Assembly (NCBI RefSeq): GCF_020149765.1
Contig: NZ_CP083808.1
Coordinates: 62,001 to 126,000, forward strand
Length of the DNA stretch: 64,000 nt
Source of the DNA: Pantoea agglomerans
GTDB taxonomy: Bacteria > Pseudomonadota > Gammaproteobacteria > Enterobacterales > Enterobacteriaceae
Direction of reading: 5' to 3'
Positions 56,371 to 64,000 of this stretch are shown here, in pieces (the first letter of the stretch is position 1; each line of letters opens with the position of its first letter). A model generated the notes under the pieces. It saw nothing but the letters and a program-made list of their open reading frames with translations, searched no databases and was not told where the DNA came from. The position numbers were made by a program, and so were the translations under genes.

Positions 56371-56959
56371 TGTAATCCGACCCATTTCAACTAAGTTAAC
56401 CGGACTGTTATCACGGAAGTTTTAAGACACACGGGACGGTCTCCGGCACGCGTTATTGAGATTCTGCGGCTGATGTTTGCCAGAGGCAAAATCGAAAATA
56501 CGAATCATCCCCTTTCTGTCATGGCAGGGGAAAGAGGCTCCCCGGATGTTGCCATTATGCGTAAGCATTTCGCCGTACTATGCATCTTTCTCTCAGGGAT
56601 ACGAGAGGGGATGGGGCAAATGAAAACAGCTCTCCAGATAGTTAATGAATTCCGGCGGTAGCCGCTCCAGCTAAAATAGACTCGGTTGAATGGCATGTCC
56701 TGCTTCTGATAACACAAAGCAACGCTAGCTACGTCCGTTCCTGACACAGAGCGGACATGCACGAAGGGCAAGGTCCGCTTTGAGCGAAAAGCGGACGTTT
56801 TACCATTTGTCAGCCTGGTACTGGTAATAAATTTCTTAACGCTACAGATATACAGCTGGATTAAGCAGGATCTTCAGCAGACGCACTTCTGTTTGTTAAA
56901 AACATTTGTCTTTGTTGAAATAAACGACATTATATTCCTTTAAGTTAAAAGGATTTTTT
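56371..56959. other. Intergenic stretch with a full-length repeat and a possible gene fragment
   Basis: A plus-strand frame from about 56400 to 56661 (…HTGRSPARVIEILRLMFARG...) is open without a good start and is unlike any family I know; probably a fragment. Repeat at 56731-56798. Promoter region of the 56960 gene follows. Confidence 0.35.
56731..56798. repeat. Dispersed palindrome, copy 8 (full-length)
   Basis: ACGTCCGTTCCTGACACAGA with GCGGACAT, spacer GCACGAAGGGCAA, then GGTCCGCTTTGAGCG with AAAAGCGGACGT. Confidence 0.85.
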
Positions 56960-57655
56960 ATGAGCGATTCTGCATGCATATCAATAGGGCTGGTCCTGTT
57001 TCCGGCTCTTACTCAGCTTGATCTTACCGGCCCTTATGAAGTTTTTGTAAGAGCGCCAGACACAAAGGTTCACCTTATCTGGAAGAACCTGGATCTTGTC
57101 GTTTCTGATCGTGGTATGGCGATACAGCCAACGACCACATTTAACACCTGTCCAAAACTGGATGTAATTTGCGTTCCGGGTGGCCCCGGGCAGATAAACC
57201 TGATGGAGGACGAAGAGGTCCTTTCGTTTATCCGTACCCAAAGTCAGGAAGCCAGGCTTGTGACTTCGGTATGCACTGGGTCGCTTGTTTTAGGCGCAGC
57301 AGGGCTTTTGAAGGGATACAAAGCCACTACGCATTGGGCCTCTCTGGAGCAGCTCGCTTTGTTGGGTGCAGAGCCAGTCAGTGAGCGCGTGGTTCGTGAC
57401 CGCAACCGTATAACGGGCGCAGGCGTGACTTCAGGTATTGATTTTGCTCTCACTGTCGTATCAGAAATATATGGCAGTGATATTGCTCAGAATATTCAGC
57501 TGCATATGGAATATGATCCCGCACCTCCTTTTACCTGCGGCTCACCCCATACAGCATCTGAAGAGCAGTTAAAAAAAGCACAGGAGCAAGCTGCGCCATT
57601 TATTGAAAAGAGGCGGCAGGCTACTTTGAAAGCAGCAGCCAGACTGCAGAAATAA
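56960..57655 (+). CDS. inhA: Isonitrile hydratase-like DJ-1/PfpI protein
   Basis: 231 residues. ThiJ/PfpI fold with the nucleophile elbow TSVCTGSLVLGAAGLLKG (Cys105), the upstream acidic residue in LDLTGPYEVF and ATTHW after the elbow, as in Pseudomonas isonitrile hydratase, which converts isonitriles to N-formamides. AAAGGA precedes the ATG. The activity is inferred; other DJ-1 proteins with the same layout have unknown substrates. Confidence 0.78.
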   Translation: MSDSACISIGLVLFPALTQLDLTGPYEVFVRAPDTKVHLIWKNLDLVVSDRGMAIQPTTTFNTCPKLDVICVPGGPGQINLMEDEEVLSFIRTQSQEARLVTSVCTGSLVLGAAGLLKGYKATTHWASLEQLALLGAEPVSERVVRDRNRITGAGVTSGIDFALTVVSEIYGSDIAQNIQLHMEYDPAPPFTCGSPHTASEEQLKKAQEQAAPFIEKRRQATLKAAARLQK

Positions 57656-57673
57656 GGGCTCAGTTGGGGAGGG

Positions 57674-57724
57674 CTTTCTGGCACAGAGCGGACTGATATG
57701 AAGCTCAGGTCCGCTATGAGCTGC
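57674..57724. repeat. Dispersed palindrome, copy 9
   Basis: CTTTCTGGCACAGAGCGGAC, spacer TGATATGAAGCTCA, then GGTCCGCTATGAGC; the outermost arms are missing. It starts 19 bases after the inhA stop. Confidence 0.75.
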
Positions 57725-57832
57725 CCTTATTGTATAAAACATGTAGCTAATTTACAGTGAAGCCATTGATTGACAAGTGAGTGAAATCAGGCAAGTAGCA
57801 AATGAAAAAAAACTTCGGCAGGACAACAAATA

Positions 57833-58714
57833 ATGTTATTAAATAATAAAAACCTATTTATTACTCTCTTATCCCTCTGCACATTTCAGACTTATGCAGC
57901 TCAATGCACTGCGGAAATCCTCGCTAAAAACAAACTGAACAATTTCATCCTTGTGAGCCAGCAGACAAGAAGTGGAATTCCCAAATCTGTATCAATCACT
58001 ACTGAAAGTCCAGATGGGTATCTCCACACGTCGGTTCAAAGCAACTTCACTCAATGCGGTGAGCTAATTAGTGGCCGTATGGAAGAGGTCAAAACCTCCC
58101 CAGGCCAGAAAACAGTTTTCACGGCAACCACTGTCATTCAGTTGAATAAAACCGAATTCGGGTGGCGCATCCAGCTGAACTCAAACGGGGCCATAGCCGA
58201 TAAAAACAGTCAGAAAACCACGCCGGTCTTTCGGCAGACTCTTGAGGGAATCTACCAGCTTAACGATAAAGGAATTATCAGCCGTGCGGTTAGTCATTCG
58301 GTTATCGCGGCCACAAAACCGGAAGATAAAGACAAAACCGCAGTGAGCACAGTCGACTACGCCTTTAATTCATCAGGACTACTGGCAAGTGCGGCAAGTA
58401 AAGGAAGTATGGCGATAGATAATTATACGATTGTATATAGTTATGATGCCAATCATCGGCTGATCAAAACGCAATCACCCTCAACCATAGAAGAGTATGG
58501 CTATGATAACGAGGGCCGTGAATTGACCATGAGCAAGACCCAGACCTATTTCACCATCGAAAAAAAGCTGGCCACCTGCGAGGAATGGAACTCACATGGA
58601 GAATGCACTCGCGCTAATTTGGATATCACGATCACCCCTATTGATCGTACAGATAAACAGTATATGGAAAAACATAACGCCGTAATGACGGCGAAATATG
58701 AATACTGGAACTGA
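57833..58714 (+). CDS. Secreted hypothetical protein with YD-like segment
   Basis: 293 residues with a signal peptide (NLFITLLSLCTFQTYA, then AQC). The C-terminal half includes YSYDANHRLIKTQSP and EYGYDNEGRE, resembling two YD repeats of RHS-type proteins, but there is no RHS core or toxin domain. Two Cys pairs could form disulphides. Function unknown. Confidence 0.6.
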   Translation: MLLNNKNLFITLLSLCTFQTYAAQCTAEILAKNKLNNFILVSQQTRSGIPKSVSITTESPDGYLHTSVQSNFTQCGELISGRMEEVKTSPGQKTVFTATTVIQLNKTEFGWRIQLNSNGAIADKNSQKTTPVFRQTLEGIYQLNDKGIISRAVSHSVIAATKPEDKDKTAVSTVDYAFNSSGLLASAASKGSMAIDNYTIVYSYDANHRLIKTQSPSTIEEYGYDNEGRELTMSKTQTYFTIEKKLATCEEWNSHGECTRANLDITITPIDRTDKQYMEKHNAVMTAKYEYWN

Positions 58715-59065
58715 ACCGCCCCAGCATGGCCTGGTAAATGGCCTGCTCCCCGTTAATAATCCGACATAATTTCAGCCATGTCCGCTTCTGGCACCATGTG
58801 GACATCTGCAGCACCCACTATCCGCAGTGGGTAAAGAGCACCGCTCAGCGCTGCCTGGTCATTGACTGACTGATTTTCTCCGGTCTCCGTTAACAGCAGC
58901 CTGATTCAGGGAGTGGCCCGACCGCATAGGAAAAATCTGCTTTTTTAGGGCCGTTATAAAACTGACATACAGGCCGTGTAATGTCACTTCGCTGGGACTC
59001 AGCTACAAAGATTTGCGATACAGATGATACTTTCCTCTACAGAACGTATTTCCTAAAGGTGAATC
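58715..59065. other. Intergenic stretch with one dispersed repeat
   Basis: No gene; repeat at 58778-58805; the last ~100 bases should carry the promoter of the small secreted protein. Confidence 0.45.
58778..58805. repeat. Dispersed palindrome, copy 10
   Basis: ATGTCCGCTTCTGGCACCAT then GTGGACAT; first-hairpin unit. Confidence 0.75.
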
Positions 59066-59344
59066 ATGAATATGCTCTCAACAAAATCGGTCCTAAAGAC
59101 AGCAGCCTTGGCGCTTACTGCGTTTTTATTAAATCAGGGTACAGCACTGGCTGAAACCGCTGCAGCATCTACGCAGACCATCAACAACAGTACGGTTTCA
59201 CAGCTGAAGAGTGTGGCGCACGGTAACGACAACCTCATTCTGGCCAGTGGGAAAGGCCTGGCGAGTGGCCTGCGCATCAACTCTGCCTGCGACGATGACG
59301 GCAGTCCGTGCCCACATGATGACACCACTGATGATGCATCATAA
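59066..59344 (+). CDS. Small secreted protein with acidic Cys-bearing tail
   Basis: 92 residues: signal peptide MNMLSTKSVLKTAALALTAF (cut near ALA), a polar middle and an acidic C-terminus SACDDDGSPCPHDDTTDDAS with two Cys five residues apart. AAAGGTG lies 5 bases before the ATG and a strong terminator follows, so this is a complete single-gene unit. Family not recognised. The tail could bind divalent metal. Confidence 0.6.
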   Translation: MNMLSTKSVLKTAALALTAFLLNQGTALAETAAASTQTINNSTVSQLKSVAHGNDNLILASGKGLASGLRINSACDDDGSPCPHDDTTDDAS

Positions 59345-59386
59345 GTGATAAAAAACCGGCGGTGTCCTGCAGACTCCGGCCTAAAA

Positions 59387-59412
59387 AAAACCGCCTTACT
59401 TACGGCGGTTTT
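59387..59412 (+). terminator. Rho-independent terminator
   Basis: AAAACCGCC/GGCGGTTTT with an 8-base loop followed by more T's, 43 bases after the small secreted protein. Confidence 0.85.
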
Positions 59413-59578
59413 TTATTTTGACCGGCGCAGATCGTTATTCAAAACTCAGGCCAGTAACGCCATCTTCTGGCACGCTAAGCACGAGCCAATTGCGCTGAAG
59501 TTCCGCTTTCAGCAAGACGCGGTCGTGTCATACCAGAGCGAACGCTCAACAAACTAAACGCTATCAGAAGGAAACGTT

Positions 59579-60028
59579 ATGCGTACTCGCCCATCATCCC
59601 GGTTAATCATTCTTTCACCCGAAAACGATGTTCTGCTGTTTAATTTTGTTCATAAAAATGATGCCTTAAGCGGCATGTCATACTGGGCGACGCCTGGCGG
59701 TGGGCTTGAGCTGAATGAATCCTTTGAGCAGGCCGCACTACGTGAGCTGCAGGAAGAAACCGGGCTAAAAAGAGATTCTGCTGGCGCGGCGGTGGCATCC
59801 CGAACATTCCCCATGAAGCTGCCTGATGGGGAAACCGTTCTTGCTGAAGAGCGTTTTTTTAAAATCGAGACGGAAAAGAGCGATATCGACTGCTCGGGAT
59901 GGAGTAATAATGAAAAAAGCGTTATTCAAAATTATCACTGGTGGACATTAGAAGAACTCAGAGAGACTGACCAGACTATCTTTCCCCACGATTTAATCAT
60001 CGACATACTCAGCGGAAATTTGGTCTGA
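59579..60028 (+). CDS. NUDIX hydrolase
   Basis: 149 residues. Complete Nudix box GGLELNESFEQAALRELQEE followed by TGL (G-x5-E-x7-REUxEExGU). The family hydrolyses nucleoside diphosphates linked to another moiety; the substrate cannot be told. AAGGAAACG is before the ATG. Stands alone. Confidence 0.88.
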   Translation: MRTRPSSRLIILSPENDVLLFNFVHKNDALSGMSYWATPGGGLELNESFEQAALRELQEETGLKRDSAGAAVASRTFPMKLPDGETVLAEERFFKIETEKSDIDCSGWSNNEKSVIQNYHWWTLEELRETDQTIFPHDLIIDILSGNLV

Positions 60029-60270
60029 ACATTCAGGATAAAGTGTACAGGCGAATGAAGACGCCAGGACTGACACCTGAATAGCGCATGCCACGGCGAT
60101 TCAAATACCATTTCGAACAGCCGTACCTGGATGCTACATCCTGGATAGTGATTTTTCGGGCAACATTTTCTCTTATCCAGGACGCAGGCCTTTTAAAAAC
60201 AGGACATCAGGCAACACAGACGGAATATCCATTGCCTTATCACTCCAGGAGCCTGCGCCGGTCAGCGCTG

Positions 60271-60363
60271 TCAGGAGACATAAAGTACATATGCGAGCAG
60301 GTGCACCACGGCGCTCAGCAGCAGGACGTTGATAAGCGAGAACAGGTGCTTTTGAGAATGCAT
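60271..60363 (-). CDS. Possible 30-residue membrane peptide behind mipA
   Basis: MHSQKHLFSLINVLLLSAVV then HLLAYVLYVS: one membrane helix. AGGAGGCAGGAG lies just upstream of the ATG, and the ORF starts 17 bases after the mipA stop on the same strand, so it is probably its operon partner. No family known to me. Confidence 0.45.
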   Translation of the reverse strand: MHSQKHLFSLINVLLLSAVVHLLAYVLYVS

Positions 60364-60380
60364 CACTCCTGCCTCCTGTC

Positions 60381-61163
60381 TCAGAATGTATAGGTAAAAC
60401 CAACCATGCCCGTTGCTTCATTGCGCCGCGAGACTATCGGACTCTCTGCCGCATGATCGCCCAGCCACGTATAGCCTGCGCTTACGAGCGTGCCCCAGTG
60501 CGGATCAAACTGATGGCTCCACGTCACTGAGGTGTCAACGCCGTAAAACCCGCCGGGTGCGTTATAGCCTGTAAAGCGGCTGCGTCTGCTCTGCACATCG
60601 CTGACGCCATACCAGGTGTTCATGTAGCGTGCGTCGCCAAACAGGGCCGCGGTCTGGAGCGCAACGGTATCGCTTTCACTCTGTAGTGGAACCAGCGTGA
60701 CGGAGGCCTGATAACTTACCCCCTGATCATCGCTGAGCGGCAGGACTGCTTTTCCTTCCGCGCTAAACCAGGGCGTAACCTGCCAGCCGACGGCCAGCGC
60801 CGTGTTAACGGTGGCCCTGATTTTCCCCATGCCTTTTAACCGGCTGGCACCGTCGCGCCAGTCCGAATCTTTGTCATCCCGGCCGAGGTTGTAGCCCAGC
60901 GAGTGCTCCAGATAGAGCCCGTTGTCGCTCTGCAGGTCATAACCGATACCTTTCTGGGCGTCCGCAAATAAGGCACCCTCTCTGGCCTGAAAGATCGGTA
61001 CCGCCTGAACGCGGGTCTTGTCTGAGCCACTGTATCGGGGCGCATACTGCGCGCCGGCGCCGATTGTCACGCCATTCTGCGCATCGCTGCTGTCAGCCCG
61101 GGCTGCCGCTGAGGCCGTCAGGGCCAGACCGGCCATGTACATCAGCATTTTTCTGGTTGTCAT
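60381..61163 (-). CDS. MipA/OmpV-family outer-membrane protein
   Basis: 260 residues with a signal peptide (MLMYMAGLALTASAAARA). Beta-barrel repeats: VTIGAGAQYAPRYSGSD, GYDLQSDNGLYLEHSLGYNL and the C-terminal ATGMVGFTYTF ending in Phe as in outer-membrane barrels. Members act as scaffolds for murein enzymes (MipA) or as osmoporins. The region just upstream holds a decayed response regulator; mipA genes are often next to two-component genes. Confidence 0.88.
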   Translation of the reverse strand: MTTRKMLMYMAGLALTASAAARADSSDAQNGVTIGAGAQYAPRYSGSDKTRVQAVPIFQAREGALFADAQKGIGYDLQSDNGLYLEHSLGYNLGRDDKDSDWRDGASRLKGMGKIRATVNTALAVGWQVTPWFSAEGKAVLPLSDDQGVSYQASVTLVPLQSESDTVALQTAALFGDARYMNTWYGVSDVQSRRSRFTGYNAPGGFYGVDTSVTWSHQFDPHWGTLVSAGYTWLGDHAAESPIVSRRNEATGMVGFTYTF

Positions 61164-61281
61164 TGTGTCACCTCGTTATCCGTCTGTTATTCGCCCCTTG
61201 CCCGGGCGATCGCCTCGCGAATCTGGAGTCTCCCGTAGCTGTGTCAATAAACAGCCAGGGATTTATGAAGAAACTGTCAAG

Positions 61282-61508
61282 GTGATCCATGCAGAGCAAA
61301 ATTTTCTGATTGTTAAGGATGAGGCTGACGCAACAGCGAGGTTCCCGCGATTAGGATGGCGGCCATGGGTAACAGACTCGATCGCATCGGCGCACTACGC
61401 TATGGGGCGGATGATTACGTGGTTAAGCCTTATCCCCCTGGAGAGATGGTCGCTTGCGTGCAGGCCGTGCTGCGTCGCAGCACAGGCAGGAGCCCGCTGC
61501 AGGGGTGA
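61282..61508 (+). pseudogene. Two-component response regulator remnant
   Basis: A GTG-started frame gives HAEQNFLIVKDEADATARF, the N-terminal receiver strand (FLIVxDEA). A second frame gives GALRYGADDYVVKPYPPGEM then VQAVLRRSTG, the receiver C-terminus with the conserved Lys (KPY). The middle of the receiver, including the phosphorylated Asp, and the output domain are gone. Confidence 0.8.
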
Positions 61509-61981
61509 GCCTTGCCGTTCGCCATCAGACCCTGGCCAGCAGGCCCGAACCCCGGAGGGATTCGGCGGAGCTTACCGGCTCTGCCGGTTAGCACAGTAGG
61601 TTTCGACGACCCGGCAACGCCGGGGAGCCGGAGGGGGCCATAAGGTTTTTGATACTAACGTCCGCTTTGTGCCAAAAGCGGACGTTGCTAACATCTGCAT
61701 GCACTAATCCCTGGAGGACAGATTTCACTGCATAGCCATGCAAATGAGCTCGAATTCTGAGGGGCAATTTTTAGGGGCTTACCAGAGAACGGTACTGGAT
61801 AGCTGCATGGACGCGCTGAAACGCGCCCAGGCGGTGCACGCAAGGGATGTTATGTTTAATGTGGCAGGACTTCCCTGTAGCTTTCATTTTGACGTTAGTT
61901 TTTCGCTCTAAACGGCCCATGAGTCGACAGCAAGATGACTATGTCAAAAGTTATGCAGTACGTTGAAATTTGCGCAACAGG
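61509..61981. other. Non-coding stretch with one dispersed repeat
   Basis: No intact gene. Contains the repeat at 61658-61685 and a GC hairpin near 61607-61632. Confidence 0.4.
61658..61685. repeat. Dispersed palindrome, copy 11
   Basis: ACGTCCGCTTTGTGCC then AAAAGCGGACGT: a near-perfect 10-bp hairpin, the reverse orientation of the first unit. Confidence 0.8.
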
Positions 61982-63004
61982 TTATTTTAAATATTTACCT
62001 GTTATTGCCACGGTGCCCCCATCGAAATCTACACGTAGTGAAACACCAAGGGGCAGCGTAAGCATTGGATGTGTATGGCAACAGTCGAAGCCATCTACAA
62101 GTGGTATAGGCTTATCTGCCAGAATTTCCTGCAGCACATCAGCAGGCTGACGCCCAGTTCCTGCGTTATCAAAAAGCTCATGCTTACCTAAAATTATTGC
62201 ACCAGCTTTATCAAGTATACCGTTGAGCTTTAACATAGAAAAAGAACGTTCAACTGTAGCAATATCTTTCAGACTATCTTCAATAAATAAGATGTCGCCT
62301 TTCTCTATTTCAGGCATCCACTTACTTCCCATGATACCTGACAGGGTATTCAGGTTACCGCCTATAACTCGCCCTTCGATGACACCTGCCCCTAAAAACC
62401 TACAATTGTTTTCATATAGTAATTTAGGTCTGACTGGCTCGGCGTTATCCCAGTTTAAGCATTCATCAGTCCATTTTTTTGGCAAGTTATAATAATAGTT
62501 ACCTGCTCGACGCTGCACCAGTAATTCGTAAAACGACTGATAGGTTTCATTTACTAACGGAGGAAACTCACCAAATGAAGCGACCAGTGCAGGTCCGTAA
62601 AATGTAACCAGCCCTGTTTTGGCATAGATGCCTGCCAGTAGTGCAGTAGCATCAGAGTAACCAATGATTATTTTTGGATTCTCACTAAGCGTTTGATAAT
62701 CAAGATAAGGCAAAAGCGAGTTGCTGTTGCTTCCCCCGATAGTGGACATAATACAGCTTACCTCAGGATCACGAATAAGCGCATTAAGCTCGTCTGCTCT
62801 CTCTTTAATAGTACCTGAACGATAGTAATCCGACAGGCCTGTGAGACTTCCTGCTTTAAGCCCGAACCCTTTTTGTTCAAGGAATTTTTTTGCGCGGTTA
62901 AAGCGGTTAGGTGCCGTTATGGTTGCCGGAGACGACGGTGAAAAAAAACCAATCGTATCACCAATTTTTAATGGAGGAGCAAGCAGCTTTTGTCTTACAT
63001 GCAT
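61982..63004 (-). CDS. S66-family serine peptidase, MccF-like (microcin C immunity type)
   Basis: 340 residues. Nucleophile Ser117 in GYSDATAL, Glu242 in LFIEDSLKD and His310 in DCCHTHPMLTLPLG form the Ser-Glu-His triad. Length and the GGNLNTLSGIMGS block fit MccF (about 344 residues) better than the LD-carboxypeptidase LdcA (about 304). MccF cleaves the processed microcin C nucleotide warhead in the cytoplasm and so protects the cell. No mccA-E genes are nearby, so resistance to others' microcin C-like compounds is the likely role. Confidence 0.85.
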   Translation of the reverse strand: MHVRQKLLAPPLKIGDTIGFFSPSSPATITAPNRFNRAKKFLEQKGFGLKAGSLTGLSDYYRSGTIKERADELNALIRDPEVSCIMSTIGGSNSNSLLPYLDYQTLSENPKIIIGYSDATALLAGIYAKTGLVTFYGPALVASFGEFPPLVNETYQSFYELLVQRRAGNYYYNLPKKWTDECLNWDNAEPVRPKLLYENNCRFLGAGVIEGRVIGGNLNTLSGIMGSKWMPEIEKGDILFIEDSLKDIATVERSFSMLKLNGILDKAGAIILGKHELFDNAGTGRQPADVLQEILADKPIPLVDGFDCCHTHPMLTLPLGVSLRVDFDGGTVAITGKYLK

Positions 63005-63334
63005 ATTTATTCACCCTCTGGTTGGAAAGATTTTTACATTAACACGCTGAGAAATACTTGAAGTAGCGTGATTTTATTTAGTTATCAGTCATATTATCCT
63101 CAGATTAGTTTCTGAGGATAATAAAATTATAAAAGCGCTGTTCATCAATAACTATTACCGCTGCTCTAAATGTCCGTTTCTCGCTCATAGCGGACATTAA
63201 CGGCTAACCGTAACTGACAGTCCGGATAGTGCGTAGCGGTTGCTGACGGTCTTGACACCCTCTTGATAGATCGTCGCAGAAATCTTGATAATCGCGAGGT
63301 TTAATGGCGCAAAACCCACTAGAGGAACTGCGCC
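63005..63334. other. Divergent promoter region with one dispersed repeat
   Basis: No gene. Repeat at 63169-63198. A possible promoter for the adaptor gene: TTGATA (63263-63268), 18 bases, GATAAT (63287-63292), then AGAGGA before the ATG. Confidence 0.4.
63169..63198. repeat. Dispersed palindrome, copy 12
   Basis: AATGTCCGTTTCTCGCTCAT then AGCGGACATT, a hairpin of the second type. Confidence 0.75.
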
Positions 63335-64000
63335 ATGTCTGATGAACTCCCCGGCCTGCTTAAACAGGGCGTCAGGCACCTGCTGGATACGCGGCATCTT
63401 GTCTCACTGATGCCTTTGCTGCCCTGTTTTGTTCTGATGGTCATTATGCTTACAGGCTGCGATGGGAAAAAACAGCCTGATTCTTCCCCTCCGCGCCCGG
63501 TCAGGTTTGTAACGGTCGGTCCGCGCCAGGCTTCCGGGCCGCAGACGCTGACCGGCGAAGTACGGGCACATGATGAAACGTCCCTGAGTTTCAGGCTGGA
63601 CGGTCGCATAATCATGCGCAGTGCTGATGTGGGCAGCCGCTTCAGACAGGGCGACGCGCTTGCTGTTCTGGACAGTCCGACAGCACAGAACCAGTTAACC
63701 AGCGCCCAGGCCGACGTCAGCAGCAGCCGGGCCGCAGAGAAAGTGGCGGCGCTTAACCTGCATCGTATGCGTCTTCTGATACCGTCCGGGGCTATTGCAC
63801 GGGCGCAGCTGGATAGCGCTTCCGCAGACTGGCAGGCCGCGCTTTCACGCCTTCAGAGCAGTGAGGCGGCGCTGAAAAATGCGCAGGAAAATCTGCGCTG
63901 GACAACCCTTACGGCACCGGTAAGCGGCGTGGTAACAGGCATCAGCGCGTCAGCGGGGCAGGTGGTCAGCGCCGGTCAAACCGTCTTTACCGTCGCGTCC
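63335..64000 (+). CDS. RND efflux periplasmic adaptor (HlyD/AcrA type), cut by window end
   Basis: 222 codons visible, open to the edge. After a hydrophobic signal the lipobox MLTGC makes it a lipoprotein anchored in the inner membrane. Then the lipoyl-like half (VRAHDETSLSFRLDGRI, VGSRFRQGDALAVLDS), an alpha-hairpin (QNQLTSAQADVSSSRAAE) and the returning lipoyl half (TTLTAPVSGVVTGISASAGQ). It bridges an RND pump and TolC; the pump gene should lie beyond the window. The start is the ATG with AGAGGA 10 bases upstream. Confidence 0.85.
   Translation, partial: MSDELPGLLKQGVRHLLDTRHLVSLMPLLPCFVLMVIMLTGCDGKKQPDSSPPRPVRFVTVGPRQASGPQTLTGEVRAHDETSLSFRLDGRIIMRSADVGSRFRQGDALAVLDSPTAQNQLTSAQADVSSSRAAEKVAALNLHRMRLLIPSGAIARAQLDSASADWQAALSRLQSSEAALKNAQENLRWTTLTAPVSGVVTGISASAGQVVSAGQTVFTVAS

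Noticed and set aside
56473..56661. 62-codon plus-strand ORF
   Set aside because: The frame is open further upstream without a start, no family match; treated as a possible fragment only.
61018..61599. 193-codon plus-strand ORF antisense to mipA
   Set aside because: Only its 3' part has meaning, as the response-regulator remnant at 61282-61508; the rest is a shadow.

Overview
The window looks like an accessory replicon or genomic island of a plant-associated Enterobacterales bacterium, most likely Pantoea or a close relative. The main clue is the left edge: crtE (geranylgeranyl diphosphate synthase) is followed on the same strand by the first 14 codons of what reads as a type 2 isopentenyl-diphosphate isomerase. 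That gene order is typical of the Pantoea carotenoid cluster, which usually sits on a large plasmid. The replicon assignment is inference; no replication, partition or conjugation gene is visible.

Left part (about 1-36.5 kb): GC-rich, compact, housekeeping-like accessory genes. In order: crtE; a YtfJ-like periplasmic protein; two pirin-family cupins in separate places; a PepSY/DUF2946 pair with Met/His-rich segments; glutaminase; a cupin and a CynX-type transporter; the stress operon yciF-yciE-katN; a lipoprotein and an OrtT-type small membrane toxin; fucO and curA; a PRISE-type reductase; lhr helicase; a PEBP protein; a six-gene sugar uptake and catabolism operon (TIM-barrel isomerase, ABC transporter, RpiR regulator, PfkB kinase); yciG; a chemoreceptor; an intact gapC; and a LysR/pirin divergent pair.

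Right part (about 36.7-64 kb): more AT-rich, with small ORFs, remnants, an IS3-family element and at least 12 copies of a dispersed palindromic repeat (core GTCCGCTTTTGGCAC...AGCGGAC). I noticed none of these repeats to the left of 37 kb. The highlights are (a) a two-gene unit at 36770-37147 encoding a 55-residue peptide with a double-glycine-type leader and a Gly/Ser/Cys-rich core, plus a 69-residue two-helix membrane protein, which reads as an undescribed microcin and its immunity protein; and (b) six paralogous secreted Gly-rich (GGX-repeat) proteins packed into 38.3-42.5 kb, one frameshifted and one cut by the IS element. Further right come plant-acid catabolism genes (GH28 polygalacturonase, glucarate dehydratase and transporter, and ttuDCB with a divergent LysR gene), an EmrB/QacA exporter with its LysR regulator, an isonitrile hydratase-like protein, small secreted proteins, a NUDIX hydrolase, MipA/OmpV with a decayed response regulator behind it, an MccF-like S66 peptidase, and the start of an RND adaptor running off the end.

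Taken together, the left part supplies pigment, stress and sugar functions. The right part looks like a recombining niche-adaptation region: use of tartrate, glucarate and pectin from plants, plus probable interbacterial competition functions (candidate microcin, MccF-like resistance, efflux).
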